Source of the DNA: RGIG4708 sp045633845
GTDB lineage: Bacteria; Bacillota; Clostridia; UMGS1810
Direction of reading: 5' to 3'
Assembly (NCBI GenBank): GCA_045633845.1
Contig: JAZQZC010000021.1
Coordinates: 1-54,301 of the forward strand
Length of the DNA: 54,301 nt
Shown one piece after another: positions 7,298 to 16,025 of the stretch; the stretch's first letter is position 1, and each line of letters starts with the position of its first letter. Made by a program: the position numbers and the translations under genes. The notes beneath the pieces are model-generated. The model saw only the letters and a program-made list of their open reading frames with translations, did not search any database and had not been told where the DNA came from.

Positions 7298-8674
7298 ATG
7301 ATTACAGACAATACCATAGCTGCTATATCCACACCAAACGGTGAGGGCGGCATATCTATAATTAGAATAAGCGGAAGTGATGCAATTGCCGTTGCAGACA
7401 AAATTTTTGAAAGCGCAAAAGGCAAAAGGTTAGCAAAATGCAAAAGCCATACCATAAACTATGGCTTTATTAAGGATGCCTCGGGGAATGTAGTTGATGA
7501 AGTGCTTGTATCTGTAATGAAAGCTCCCAACACATACACCTGCGAGGATGTTGTCGAAATCAACTGTCACGGCGGCATTGTAAGCACAAAAACCATTCTT
7601 GAGCTTGTAATAAACAATGGCGCCTGCCTTGCGGCACCTGGTGAATTTACAAAAAGAGCATTTATAAACGGTCGAATAGACCTTAGTCAGGCGGAGTCTG
7701 TCATTGACATTATCAATTCTAAAACAAATTTAATACACACCGTTGCCGTTAATCAGCTTGGCGGAAAGCTTTCACGCGAGATTGATGAAATAAGACAAAA
7801 GCTGTTAAAGCTTCTTGCGCACATTCAGGTGCTTATAGACTATGCTGATGAAGACCTCGAGCCTCTTTCGGATGAGGAGTTTGCAGATGTTTTGCAAAGC
7901 GCCTGCGACCATATCCAAAAGCTGCGCAAAACTGCCGATTCGGGCAGGCTTTTAAAAAGCGGTATTCTCACCGCAATTGTAGGCAAGCCCAATGTTGGAA
8001 AATCAAGCCTGCTCAACTTGTTGTCGGGCGAGGAGCGCGCAATAGTAACAGAGTATGAGGGCACAACCCGCGATGCTATCGAAGAATATATAAATCTGGG
8101 AGATGTTGCACTCAGAATTGCCGACACTGCAGGTATCAGGCAAACTGACGATGTTGTGGAAAGCATTGGTGTCGATAAATCAAAAAAATATATTGCCGAC
8201 GCAGACCTTGTGCTTTTTGTGCTTGACGGAAAAAGAGCGCTTGACCAAAATGATGAATTTATTATAAATGAGCTTGGCGGCAAAAACGTAATCGCAATTA
8301 TAAACAAAACCGAACAAGGCTGCGTATTTGACGAGAATATAATAAAACAAAAGTTCCCTGATACAATTATGTTTTCGGTGCATACGCAAAAGGGTGTGCA
8401 GGAGTTATCGGACTGTGTCAAAAAGGTTTTTGATATGGGTAGTATCACCGACAGCTCAACAGCGGTCATTACAAATATGCGCCACAAGGAAGCACTTATA
8501 AGGGCAGGTGAATTTGCCGCAAGCGCTCTCGGTGCGCTAAAGGGCGGAATACCCTGCGATATGATTTCTATTGATATACAAAATGCAATTTCGGCACTTG
8601 GTGAAATTACCGGCGTTACAGTTGCCGAAGAAGTTGTAGACAAAATATTTCACGATTTTTGTCTTGGAAAATAG
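7298..8674 (+). CDS. mnmE: tRNA uridine-5-carboxymethylaminomethyl(34) GTPase MnmE
   Basis: 458 aa. N-terminal tetrahydrofolate-binding domain (about 1-118), helical domain, an inserted G domain with GKPNVGKSS (G1), EGTTRD (G2), DTAG (G3) and NKTE (G4), and the C-terminal FCLGK, which carries the catalytic Cys (C455) of the CxGK motif. With MnmG it modifies U34 of tRNAs reading NNA/NNG codons. The next gene, mnmG, starts 36 nt after its stop. Confidence 0.97.
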   Translation: MITDNTIAAISTPNGEGGISIIRISGSDAIAVADKIFESAKGKRLAKCKSHTINYGFIKDASGNVVDEVLVSVMKAPNTYTCEDVVEINCHGGIVSTKTILELVINNGACLAAPGEFTKRAFINGRIDLSQAESVIDIINSKTNLIHTVAVNQLGGKLSREIDEIRQKLLKLLAHIQVLIDYADEDLEPLSDEEFADVLQSACDHIQKLRKTADSGRLLKSGILTAIVGKPNVGKSSLLNLLSGEERAIVTEYEGTTRDAIEEYINLGDVALRIADTAGIRQTDDVVESIGVDKSKKYIADADLVLFVLDGKRALDQNDEFIINELGGKNVIAIINKTEQGCVFDENIIKQKFPDTIMFSVHTQKGVQELSDCVKKVFDMGSITDSSTAVITNMRHKEALIRAGEFAASALGALKGGIPCDMISIDIQNAISALGEITGVTVAEEVVDKIFHDFCLGK

Positions 8675-8709
8675 CGGAAGAAAATATACAAATCAGAGGA
8701 GGAAGCAAT

Positions 8710-10593
8710 TTGAGCCATTACAATGCAGGCAAATATGATGTTGCAGTTATAGGCGGCGGTCACGCAGGCTGCGAGGCAGCTTTGGCAAGTGCACGCCTTG
8801 GTGCAAAAACAATTATGTTTGCCATAAATCTTGACTCCATAGCAAATATGTTTTGCAATCCTTGTATAGGAGGAACTGCAAAAGGTCATCTTGTGCGCGA
8901 GATAGATGCTCTCGGCGGCGAAATGGGCAAGGTTGCAGACAAAACCTTTATACAGTCACGTATACTCAACAAAGGAAAGGGCCCTGCAGTTTATTCTCTC
9001 CGCGTTCAGTCGGACAGACGTAAATATCAGGACGTGATGAAACACACCCTGGAGGTTCAGCCTAACCTTGACATAAAGCAGGCAGAAGTTACCAAAATAG
9101 AATTTGATGACAACAACAACGTAAAATCCGTTACAACTCACCTTGGCGCAAGGTATGAGGTAAAAGCGGCAATAATTGCAACAGGCACATTTTTAAAGGG
9201 CAAGGTTATAATTGGCAATGTGGCATACGACAGCGGTCCCGATGGAATATTTCCATCAATGAATTTGTCCGATTGCCTTACAGATGCGGGGATTCCTCTG
9301 ATGCGCTTTAAAACAGGTACCCCTGCACGAATAAATAAACGTAGTGTAGATTTTTCCAAAATGCAGGTACAGCCAGGGGATGATGACATTACACCATTCT
9401 CTTTTGATACTGCCGAGGTTGGTGAAAACAAGGTTTTGTGCTATCTCACATACACAAATGCCGAAACTCACAAAATAATTCTTGACAACCTTGACAAATC
9501 ACCTATGTACAACGGACTTATTGAGGGTGTCGGCCCAAGGTACTGCCCTTCTATCGAAACAAAAATAGAGAGGTTCAAAGATAAAGAGCGTCATCAGCTT
9601 TTTATAGAGCCGATGGGGCTTACTACAGACGAAATGTATGTTCAGGGCTTTTCTACAAGTATGCCCGAAGAAATTCAGATAAAAATGCTTCACTCTGTGG
9701 CCGGGCTTGAAAATGCCGAAATGATGCGAACGGCATATGCTATTGAATATGATTGCTGTGATGCCACAATGCTCTATCATACTCTTGAGTTTAAAAACTA
9801 TCCGGGCCTTTACGGAGCGGGTCAGTTTAACGGCAGCTCAGGATATGAAGAAGCAGCTGCTCAGGGTCTTGTGGCGGGAATAAATGCCGCAAGAAAAATT
9901 TTGGGTAAAGACGAGTTTACTCTTGACAGAAGTGATTGTTATATAGGCACGCTCATAGACGACCTTGTTATTAAGGGTACCAATGAGCCATATCGTATGA
10001 TGACAAGCCGCAGTGAGTACAGGCTCCTTTTGCGTCAGGACAATGCAGACCTCAGGCTTACCGAAAAAGGCTATCAAATCGGTCTGATATCAGAAGAAAG
10101 ATATCAAAGATTTTTAAGCAAGAAAAACGCCATAGAGAAAGAAATAGACAGAGTGGAGCATTGCAACATAGGCCCTAACGAAAAAGTGATTGAGCTGCTC
10201 AATAACTATGGCAGCACTCCGCTTAAATCGGGAATAAAGCTTGGTGAGCTTGTGCGCCGCCCAGAGCTTGATTATCAAAAATTGGCTCCGATAGATGAAA
10301 ATCGACCTGAGCTTTCAAAGGAAATTCAGGAAGAAGTAAATGTTCAGATAAAATACGAAGGATATATAAAAAAGCAGATTGAACAGGTAGAAAAGTTTAA
10401 AAAGCTTGAAAATCGTCGTATCCCCGATGATATAGATTATCAAAAAATTTCGGGGCTTCGTCTTGAGGCAATATCCAAGCTGTCGCAGATAAGACCTGCA
10501 TCAGTTGGTCAGGCGTCGAGGATATCGGGAGTTTCGCCTTCGGATTTGAATGTACTTCTCATATATTTGCAGACAAACAGGAGAATTTTATGA
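8710..10593 (+). CDS. mnmG: tRNA uridine-5-carboxymethylaminomethyl(34) synthesis FAD enzyme MnmG
   Basis: 627 aa from a TTG start at 8710, chosen because GAGGAGGA (8696-8703) sits 6 nt upstream and it gives the normal MnmG length; an upstream TTG would give 644 aa and overlap mnmE. FAD-binding GGGHAG motif near the N-terminus, the conserved NPCIGG segment, and the C-terminal helical domain that contacts MnmE and tRNA. It overlaps rsmG by 4 nt. Confidence 0.96.
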   Translation: MSHYNAGKYDVAVIGGGHAGCEAALASARLGAKTIMFAINLDSIANMFCNPCIGGTAKGHLVREIDALGGEMGKVADKTFIQSRILNKGKGPAVYSLRVQSDRRKYQDVMKHTLEVQPNLDIKQAEVTKIEFDDNNNVKSVTTHLGARYEVKAAIIATGTFLKGKVIIGNVAYDSGPDGIFPSMNLSDCLTDAGIPLMRFKTGTPARINKRSVDFSKMQVQPGDDDITPFSFDTAEVGENKVLCYLTYTNAETHKIILDNLDKSPMYNGLIEGVGPRYCPSIETKIERFKDKERHQLFIEPMGLTTDEMYVQGFSTSMPEEIQIKMLHSVAGLENAEMMRTAYAIEYDCCDATMLYHTLEFKNYPGLYGAGQFNGSSGYEEAAAQGLVAGINAARKILGKDEFTLDRSDCYIGTLIDDLVIKGTNEPYRMMTSRSEYRLLLRQDNADLRLTEKGYQIGLISEERYQRFLSKKNAIEKEIDRVEHCNIGPNEKVIELLNNYGSTPLKSGIKLGELVRRPELDYQKLAPIDENRPELSKEIQEEVNVQIKYEGYIKKQIEQVEKFKKLENRRIPDDIDYQKISGLRLEAISKLSQIRPASVGQASRISGVSPSDLNVLLIYLQTNRRIL

Positions 10594-11288
10594 GTGTTTA
10601 CAATATACTTTTAAAAAGCGGCATAAATGATGATATATGCCAAAAGTTTGAAAAATATTATGAGCTTTTAATAGATTGGAACCAAAAGATTAATTTAACT
10701 GCTATAACAGAGCCGGAGGATGTCGCTCAAAAGCATTTTATTGATTGTATGCAAATTTTTAAAAGCGGAGTAATAAAAGACGGAGCAAAGGTTGTTGATG
10801 TAGGTACGGGAGCTGGCTTCCCCGGGCTTGTTATGAAAATTTGCAACCCGACTCTCGATGTTACCCTTATGGATTCCCTTAACAAAAGAATAACCTTTTT
10901 AAATGAGGTTGCAGCTGCTCTTGATACAAATGTAAATTGTGTACATTCAAGAGCTGAGGACGCTGGCCATAACAATCTGTACCGCGAAAAGTTTGATATG
11001 TGTGCATCGCGTGCTGTTGCAAACCTTGCAACGCTGAGTGAGCTATGCCTGCCTTTTGTAAAGGTGGGAGGATACCTTGCGGCCCTAAAGGGACCAAGGG
11101 CTCAGGATGAAATTGAAGATGCAAAAAATGCAATCAGACTTTTGGGCGGACAGGTAGAAAATGTAATTGAATACAAAATTGCAGATACAGATTATGCTCA
11201 TAATATAGTTTTAATCAAAAAAATATCAGCTATTTCATCTGCATATCCCAGAAAAGCACCAAAACCGTCAAAAGAACCGCTGAAATAA
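10590..11288 (+). CDS. rsmG: 16S rRNA (guanine-N7)-methyltransferase RsmG (GidB)
   Basis: 232 aa. SAM-binding motif VDVGTGAGFPGL (residues about 69-80), preceded by the family's NLTAI and HFIDC segments. It methylates G527 of 16S rRNA. The ATGA overlap with mnmG indicates coupling. The C-terminus has a short Pro/Lys-rich tail. The stop codon lies in the loop of the terminator hairpin. Confidence 0.95.
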   Translation: MSVYNILLKSGINDDICQKFEKYYELLIDWNQKINLTAITEPEDVAQKHFIDCMQIFKSGVIKDGAKVVDVGTGAGFPGLVMKICNPTLDVTLMDSLNKRITFLNEVAAALDTNVNCVHSRAEDAGHNNLYREKFDMCASRAVANLATLSELCLPFVKVGGYLAALKGPRAQDEIEDAKNAIRLLGGQVENVIEYKIADTDYAHNIVLIKKISAISSAYPRKAPKPSKEPLK

Positions 11289-11300
11289 AGCGGTTCTTTT
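11272..11300 (+). terminator. Terminator overlapping the rsmG stop
   Basis: 10-bp stem (11272-11281 with 11289-11298) followed by T's. The rsmG stop codon (11286-11288) sits in the 7-nt loop, so a terminating ribosome covers the hairpin. Confidence 0.85.
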
Positions 11301-11333
11301 TGTTTTGTGCCGATTTTCCCCGACCGAAAATGT

Positions 11334-11362
11334 TTCACATTTGTTGGGGGGTGTGATATCAT
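11334..11362 (+). promoter_or_regulatory. Promoter of noc/parB-like gene
   Basis: TTCACA (11334-11339), 17-nt spacer, TATCAT (11357-11362) with an upstream TG (extended -10). Confidence 0.6.
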
Positions 11363-11396
11363 TTAATTATGAAAGTACATAAGAAGGAGTGGTATT

Positions 11397-12239
11397 ATGC
11401 TGGAAACAATCGGCATTTATGCAATGAAAAACAGACGAGGCGGCAGGTTTAATGTATCGGGAGGAAGTGTAAAACAAATTCCCATAAAGCAGATTGTGGC
11501 AAACCCCAATCAACCAAGGAGGGTTTTTGGAGCCGAAGGGTTAAAGGAGCTCTCGGACTCCATAAAGGTGTATGGTGTTATTCAGCCAATAACAGTGCGA
11601 AAGCTCCCAAATGGTGACTATGAGCTTGTGTCGGGAGAGCGGAGAGTGCGTGCATCAATTATGGCGGGGCTTATGCGAATTCCCGCAATAGTTGTTGCTG
11701 TGGGCAACATTGACAGTGCACTTGTGGCATTAATCGAAAATGTGCAAAGATGCGATTTGTCTTTTTTGGAGGAAGCGACTGCATATCACAGGCTGCTTTC
11801 GGAATTTGGTTATACTCAGGAGCAGCTTGCAATAAAGCTTGGCAAAAATCAATCTACCATAGCCAATAAGGTAAGGCTTTTAAAATTACCCGAGGCGGTA
11901 AGGATTATTGTGGCCGAAAATCACCTTACCGAGCGACATGCAAGAGCGCTGCTTCGCATCAGCGATGTGGATATGCAAATGAAGGTTGTAAACGAAATAC
12001 TCGAAAAATGCCTTAACGTAAAGCAGACAGACGATCTTATAGACAAAATACTATGCGGTACACCTGCAGCATCAAAAATCCAGAAAGGTGCCTGCCTTCC
12101 TGTTGTAAAGGATGTGCGCATATTTAACAACACAGTAAAAAAGGCAGTTACAATGATGAAGCAAAGTGGTGTAAAAACCGAGTCAAAGGAGCTGGAATTT
12201 CCCGACAGATTTGAATATCATATATGTATATATAAATAA
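11397..12239 (+). CDS. noc: ParB-family nucleoid occlusion-like protein (Noc)
   Basis: 280 aa ParB/Spo0J family. ParB N-terminal CTPase domain with the GERRVRAS nucleotide motif and ENVQRCDLSFLEEA, a helix-turn-helix (YTQEQLAIKLGKNQSTIANKV region), and a C-terminal dimerisation part. It lies between rsmG and parA, the position of noc in Bacillus, and is a paralogue of the parB 1.8 kb downstream. Noc binds DNA and the membrane and stops division over the nucleoid; the short N-terminal MLETIGIYAM could be a membrane-touching helix, but this is inferred. A second chromosomal ParB is the alternative. Confidence 0.82.
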   Translation: MLETIGIYAMKNRRGGRFNVSGGSVKQIPIKQIVANPNQPRRVFGAEGLKELSDSIKVYGVIQPITVRKLPNGDYELVSGERRVRASIMAGLMRIPAIVVAVGNIDSALVALIENVQRCDLSFLEEATAYHRLLSEFGYTQEQLAIKLGKNQSTIANKVRLLKLPEAVRIIVAENHLTERHARALLRISDVDMQMKVVNEILEKCLNVKQTDDLIDKILCGTPAASKIQKGACLPVVKDVRIFNNTVKKAVTMMKQSGVKTESKELEFPDRFEYHICIYK

Positions 12240-12240
12240 A

Positions 12241-12256
12241 TGTTCCACGTAGAACA
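12241..12256 (+). other. parS-like centromere site 1
   Basis: TGTTCCACGTAGAACA matches the Bacillus parS consensus TGTTNCACGTGAAACA at 14 of 16 positions and is near palindromic. It lies 112 nt before parA and within 1 kb of both ParB paralogues. Confidence 0.75.
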
Positions 12257-12267
12257 AAATTGCAAAT

Positions 12268-12283
12268 TGTTCTACGTGGAACA
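12268..12283 (-). other. parS-like centromere site 2 (inverted copy)
   Basis: TGTTCTACGTGGAACA is the exact reverse complement of site 1, 11 nt away. Two facing sites could load two ParB (or Noc) clamps. Confidence 0.72.
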
Positions 12284-12311
12284 TTTTTGTGTATTAAATT
12301 AAATATATTTG

Positions 12312-12340
12312 TTGAAATATTATTTTGTTTGTGATACAAT
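12312..12340 (+). promoter_or_regulatory. parA-parB promoter
   Basis: TTGAAA (12312-12317), 17-nt spacer, TACAAT (12335-12340) with an upstream TG; 28 nt before the parA ATG and just past the parS pair. Confidence 0.78.
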
Positions 12341-12368
12341 AGATACAAACATCAAAAGAGGTGAAATT

Positions 12369-13139
12369 ATGGGAAAATGTATTGCCGTCGCCAATCAAAA
12401 GGGCGGAGTTGGCAAAACCACAACTTCTGTTAACTTAAGCTCCTGTCTTGCCGCTCTCGGCAAAAAGGTGTTGCTTATAGATACCGACCCACAGGGCAAC
12501 GCTACAAGCGGTGTGGGAATAGAGCGTGAAGCATTGACAAAATCTGTGTATGATGTTATCATTAACGGCGAGGATATAAAAGATGTTATACTCAAAACAG
12601 AGTATCCAAAGCTTTTTGTGTGCCCGTCAAGCATAGACCTCGCAGGTGCCGAAATTGAGCTTGTAGCTATGGAGCATCGCGAGTATTCTCTCAAAAATGC
12701 CGTAGCAAAGGTAAAGGATGACTATGATTTTATAATTATTGATTGTCCACCATCACTTGGGCTTATAACACTTAACACCTTTGTTTGCACAGACAGTATA
12801 ATTATTCCTATTCAGTGTGAATACTATGCATTGGAAGGGTTAAGTCAGCTTACCAACACAATACGAATGGTAAAAAAACAGCTTAATACTGCTCTTGATA
12901 TAGAAGGAATTGTGCTCACTATGTATGATACGCGCACAAATCTTTCGGTTCAGGTTGCTGACGAAGTAAAAAAATATTATGCAGATAAGCTGTACAAATC
13001 GGTAATTCCGCGCAACGTGCGCCTTAGCGAAGCACCAAGCTACGGACAACCTATAAATATATACGATAGCACTTCAAAGGGTTGCGAGAGCTATATGTCC
13101 CTTGCACGTGAAGTAATTAAAGCAAATAAACAAAAGTAA
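12369..13139 (+). CDS. parA: Chromosome partitioning ATPase ParA (Soj)
   Basis: 256 aa from the ATG at 12369 (AGAGGTGA upstream); an in-frame TTG 60 nt earlier overlaps the promoter and is unlikely. Deviant Walker A KGGVGKTTTS (K11 signature lysine, K16), Walker A' DTDPQGN and Walker B IIIDCPPSLG. It binds the nucleoid as an ATP dimer and works with ParB-parS in origin segregation; in Bacillus Soj also controls DnaA. parB follows after 20 nt. Confidence 0.96.
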   Translation: MGKCIAVANQKGGVGKTTTSVNLSSCLAALGKKVLLIDTDPQGNATSGVGIEREALTKSVYDVIINGEDIKDVILKTEYPKLFVCPSSIDLAGAEIELVAMEHREYSLKNAVAKVKDDYDFIIIDCPPSLGLITLNTFVCTDSIIIPIQCEYYALEGLSQLTNTIRMVKKQLNTALDIEGIVLTMYDTRTNLSVQVADEVKKYYADKLYKSVIPRNVRLSEAPSYGQPINIYDSTSKGCESYMSLAREVIKANKQK

Positions 13140-13159
13140 ATATAGAAAGGATTGATACA

Positions 13160-14032
13160 ATGGCTAAAAAAGGTCTTGGAAAAGGACTTAATGCACTAAT
13201 ATCAACACAACAGCTTGAGCCTGACGTTTCTCATACAAGCGGCGAGGCAATAGTTACACTCAAGCTTATGGATGTTGAGCCAAACAGTAATCAGCCGCGA
13301 AAAGTATTTGAAGATGAAGCTCTCTCGGAGCTTGCTGAGTCTATAAAAGAGCATGGCGTAATATCGCCTATCATTGTAGCACCGCCTGTAAACGGCTACT
13401 ACAAAATTATTGCGGGCGAACGCAGATGGCGCGCTTCAAAGCTTGCGGGGATAAAAACAATCCCTGCAATAGTCAAGGATTATGACCAAGTAAAGCTGTA
13501 CGAGGTTTCTCTTATCGAAAATCTGCAGCGTAAGGACCTTAACCCTGTGGAAGAGGCTATTGCGTACCGCAAGCTTATGGATGATTTTAATCTCACTCAG
13601 GAAAAAATTGCCCAAAGGCTTTCAAAAAGCCGCAGCAGTATTGCAAACTCACTGCGTATGCTGGCTCTTTCAAAAGCGGCTCTTGAGCTGCTTGCTGAGG
13701 GTAAAATTTCTACCGGTCATGCAAAAGTGCTTGTTGCCCTTGACAGTAAGCTGCAGACAAAGCTTGCAAAAGAGGTTGCCGAAAAATCCCTTTCGGTCAG
13801 AGAGCTCGAAGCAATTTTAAAGCAGCTTAATAAAAAAGAAAAACCAAAGTCAAAACAAGACATAAATGTAAAACTTGCTTTTGAAGAAATTGAAAAATCT
13901 CTTACAAATTCTCTTGCAACCAAAGTAAAAATTGCAAACGGCAAAAATGGAAAAGGCAAAATTACCATTGATTATTATTCAACAGAGGATTTGGAAAGAA
14001 TTACCAATTTGTTGACAAATAGTGGCAAATAA
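13160..14032 (+). CDS. parB: Chromosome partitioning CTPase ParB (Spo0J)
   Basis: 290 aa. The N-terminus MAKKGLGKGLNAL is the ParA-stimulating peptide typical of Spo0J. ParB domain with GERRWRAS (CTP binding) and ENLQRKDLNPVEEA, helix-turn-helix LTQEKIAQRLSKSRSSIANSL, Lys-rich linker, C-terminal dimer domain. It loads at parS and slides as a CTP clamp. It is co-transcribed with parA. Confidence 0.96.
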   Translation: MAKKGLGKGLNALISTQQLEPDVSHTSGEAIVTLKLMDVEPNSNQPRKVFEDEALSELAESIKEHGVISPIIVAPPVNGYYKIIAGERRWRASKLAGIKTIPAIVKDYDQVKLYEVSLIENLQRKDLNPVEEAIAYRKLMDDFNLTQEKIAQRLSKSRSSIANSLRMLALSKAALELLAEGKISTGHAKVLVALDSKLQTKLAKEVAEKSLSVRELEAILKQLNKKEKPKSKQDINVKLAFEEIEKSLTNSLATKVKIANGKNGKGKITIDYYSTEDLERITNLLTNSGK

Positions 14033-14170
14033 GCAACCTTTGTAACCAACAAACGCACATCAGGTAATGTAATTTATCAAATACAAACAAAAACGTCTTA
14101 AAATTCAATTTTAGGCTTAATATAACCATTGAGCAAAAATTGTAAAAATCAGAAAGGCTTGGAACAGATT

Positions 14171-14578
14171 ATGAAGAAAAATACAAAATTTTTACTTATG
14201 TATATTGCAATTTTGTTTTCTTTTGCACTTGTACTTATTTTGTTTGCGGGGCTTACCCAAAACAATTATGCAAAAGAGCTTGCCGAAAGTCAGGGCATAA
14301 AACAAAATCTCGTAGAAATTACCGAGCAGTATCAGACACTTACCGACAGTATGAAGGTTATGACAAAAGAGCTTGAGAGCGCCAATGCCACAATCGAAAA
14401 ATACGAAAAGGATATTTCGGAAAAGGCAAGTCAGATTCTTGCCACCGAAAAGCTGATACAGGCAATGAGAATGTATGATATCGGAAAGAAAAACGAAGCA
14501 AAGAGTATAATTGCTGAGCTTGACAAAGAGACACTTACAGATTCGCAGCTTTATATTTACAATAAAATTAACAAATAA
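14171..14578 (+). CDS. Small membrane-anchored coiled-coil protein, function unknown
   Basis: 135 aa from the ATG at 14171. One N-terminal membrane helix (about 7-28, after MKKNTK) followed by an external coiled-coil rich in Glu, Lys and Gln (about 33-95) and a short helical tail. In-frame TTG codons at 14129 and 14159 are alternative starts; AAAGG at 14153-14157 is rather far from the chosen ATG, so the start is uncertain. It has no recognised catalytic motif. It stands between parB and serS, 16 nt before serS, and may be co-transcribed with it. The layout resembles FtsL/DivIC-like or signal-anchored structural proteins, but no assignment is made. Confidence 0.8.
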   Translation: MKKNTKFLLMYIAILFSFALVLILFAGLTQNNYAKELAESQGIKQNLVEITEQYQTLTDSMKVMTKELESANATIEKYEKDISEKASQILATEKLIQAMRMYDIGKKNEAKSIIAELDKETLTDSQLYIYNKINK

Positions 14579-14594
14579 TTAAGGAGAATATAAA

Positions 14595-15869
14595 ATGTTA
14601 GACATCAGATTAATCAGAACAGAACCCGAAAAAGTAAAAGCGGCACTTGCAAGACGTAAAATGGATATTGATGTAGACCTTTTGCTTGAACTTGACAAAC
14701 AAAAGAGAGAGATTATGTATCAGACAGAGCAGCTTAAGGCTCGTCAAAACGAAGTGAGCAAAAAAATCCCTGTTATGAAAAAGAACGGCGAGGATGTAGC
14801 TCCTGTTTTTGCCGAAATGAAAGAAATTTCGGAAAAAATCAAATCAGACGATGAGCAAATCAAAGCACTTGACGAAAAAATTGAGGATATTATGTATTCA
14901 ATTCCAAATATCCCAAATGATGAAGTGCCCGACGGCGACACAGACGAGGACAATGTAGAAATCCGCAAGTTTATGGAGCCTACAAAGTTTGATTTTGAAC
15001 CAAAAGCACACTGGGATGTTGGTGAAAATCTCGACATCCTTGATTCAGGCAGAGCAGGTAAGGTAACTGGTGCAAGATTTACTTACTACAAAGGTGCAGG
15101 TGCGCGTTTAGAGCGTGCAATCATAAACTTCTTTCTTGATACACACACCGAAATGAGCGGCTACAAAGAAATTTTCCCGCCATATATGGTTCACAGAAGA
15201 AGTATGGTTGGCACAGGGCAGCTTCCAAAATTTGAGGAAGATGCATTTAAGGTTGCAGGCACCGAGTATTTCCTTATTCCTACTGCCGAGGTTCCTGTTA
15301 CCAATATGTACAGAGATGAAGTGCTCGATGCAGCAGACCTCCCTGTTAAGCATGTTGCATATTCTGCTTGCTTCCGCGCAGAGGCAGGCTCTGCAGGCCG
15401 TGATACAAGAGGTCTTATTCGTCAGCATCAGTTCAACAAGGTTGAGCTTGTAAAATTTGCAGACCCCGAAAAATCATACGAAGAGCTTGAAAAGCTTACA
15501 AACGATGCCGAAAAGGTTTTGCAGCTTCTCAAAATTCCATACAGAGTTGTAAAAATCTGTGTTGGTGACCTTGGCTTTACAGCTGCAAAAAAATATGATA
15601 TCGAAGTATGGATGCCAAGCTACAACAGATATGTAGAAATTTCGTCCTGCTCAAACTTTGAAGACTTCCAGGCAAGACGTGCAAACATCAAATTCAAAAG
15701 AGACCCTAAAGACAAAGCACAGTTTGTTCACACTCTTAACGGAAGCGGTGTTGCAATAGGCAGAACAGTTGCCGCAATTCTCGAGAATTATCAAAATGCA
15801 GACGGCTCTGTTACAATACCTGAGGTGCTTGTTCCTTATATGGGCGGCAAAACAAAAATAGAAAAATGA
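14595..15869 (+). CDS. serS: Serine--tRNA ligase
   Basis: 424 aa class II synthetase. N-terminal long coiled-coil arm (about 30-105) that grips the tRNA-Ser variable arm, then the catalytic core with motif 2 (ACFRAEAGSAGRDTRGL) and motif 3 (NGSGVAIGRTVAAILENYQ). AAGGAG precedes the ATG. No T-box leader was seen in the 16-nt gap upstream. Confidence 0.97.
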   Translation: MLDIRLIRTEPEKVKAALARRKMDIDVDLLLELDKQKREIMYQTEQLKARQNEVSKKIPVMKKNGEDVAPVFAEMKEISEKIKSDDEQIKALDEKIEDIMYSIPNIPNDEVPDGDTDEDNVEIRKFMEPTKFDFEPKAHWDVGENLDILDSGRAGKVTGARFTYYKGAGARLERAIINFFLDTHTEMSGYKEIFPPYMVHRRSMVGTGQLPKFEEDAFKVAGTEYFLIPTAEVPVTNMYRDEVLDAADLPVKHVAYSACFRAEAGSAGRDTRGLIRQHQFNKVELVKFADPEKSYEELEKLTNDAEKVLQLLKIPYRVVKICVGDLGFTAAKKYDIEVWMPSYNRYVEISSCSNFEDFQARRANIKFKRDPKDKAQFVHTLNGSGVAIGRTVAAILENYQNADGSVTIPEVLVPYMGGKTKIEK

Positions 15870-15892
15870 GAGAATAAAAAAATGCCCATATC

Positions 15893-16004
15893 GTTAAGTG
15901 GCTGAAATAGATAATCGTAAAATATATTATGCTATTAATAAACTCAAAAAAATGTAGAGAACCATGAAAAATCATGGTTCTCTTTGTATTTTATGCCACT
16001 TAAC
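15893..16004. repeat. Short element bounded by 10-bp inverted repeats
   Basis: GTTAAGTGGC (15893-15902) and GCCACTTAAC (15995-16004) are perfect inverted repeats that enclose the serS/spo0A terminator hairpin. This may be a tiny non-autonomous element or an extended terminator. Confidence 0.5.
15956..15990. terminator. Bidirectional terminator between serS and spo0A
   Basis: Perfect 12-bp stem (15956-15967 with 15972-15983), AAAA loop, T-rich on both strands. It serves the convergent genes serS (+) and spo0A (-). Confidence 0.85.
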
Positions 16005-16025
16005 TACGAACAAACTTCTGGCCAT

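Larger units (their letters stand above)
12238..12288 (+). terminator. noc terminator built from two inverted parS-like sites
   Basis: A perfect 20-bp stem (12238-12257 with 12267-12286), 9-nt loop, T5. Its arms contain the two parS-like 16-mers listed separately. Confidence 0.85.

Noticed and set aside
7840..8643. Minus-strand ORF antisense to mnmE
   Set aside because: Shadow frame with Ser/Ile-rich composition; mnmE is complete on the other strand.
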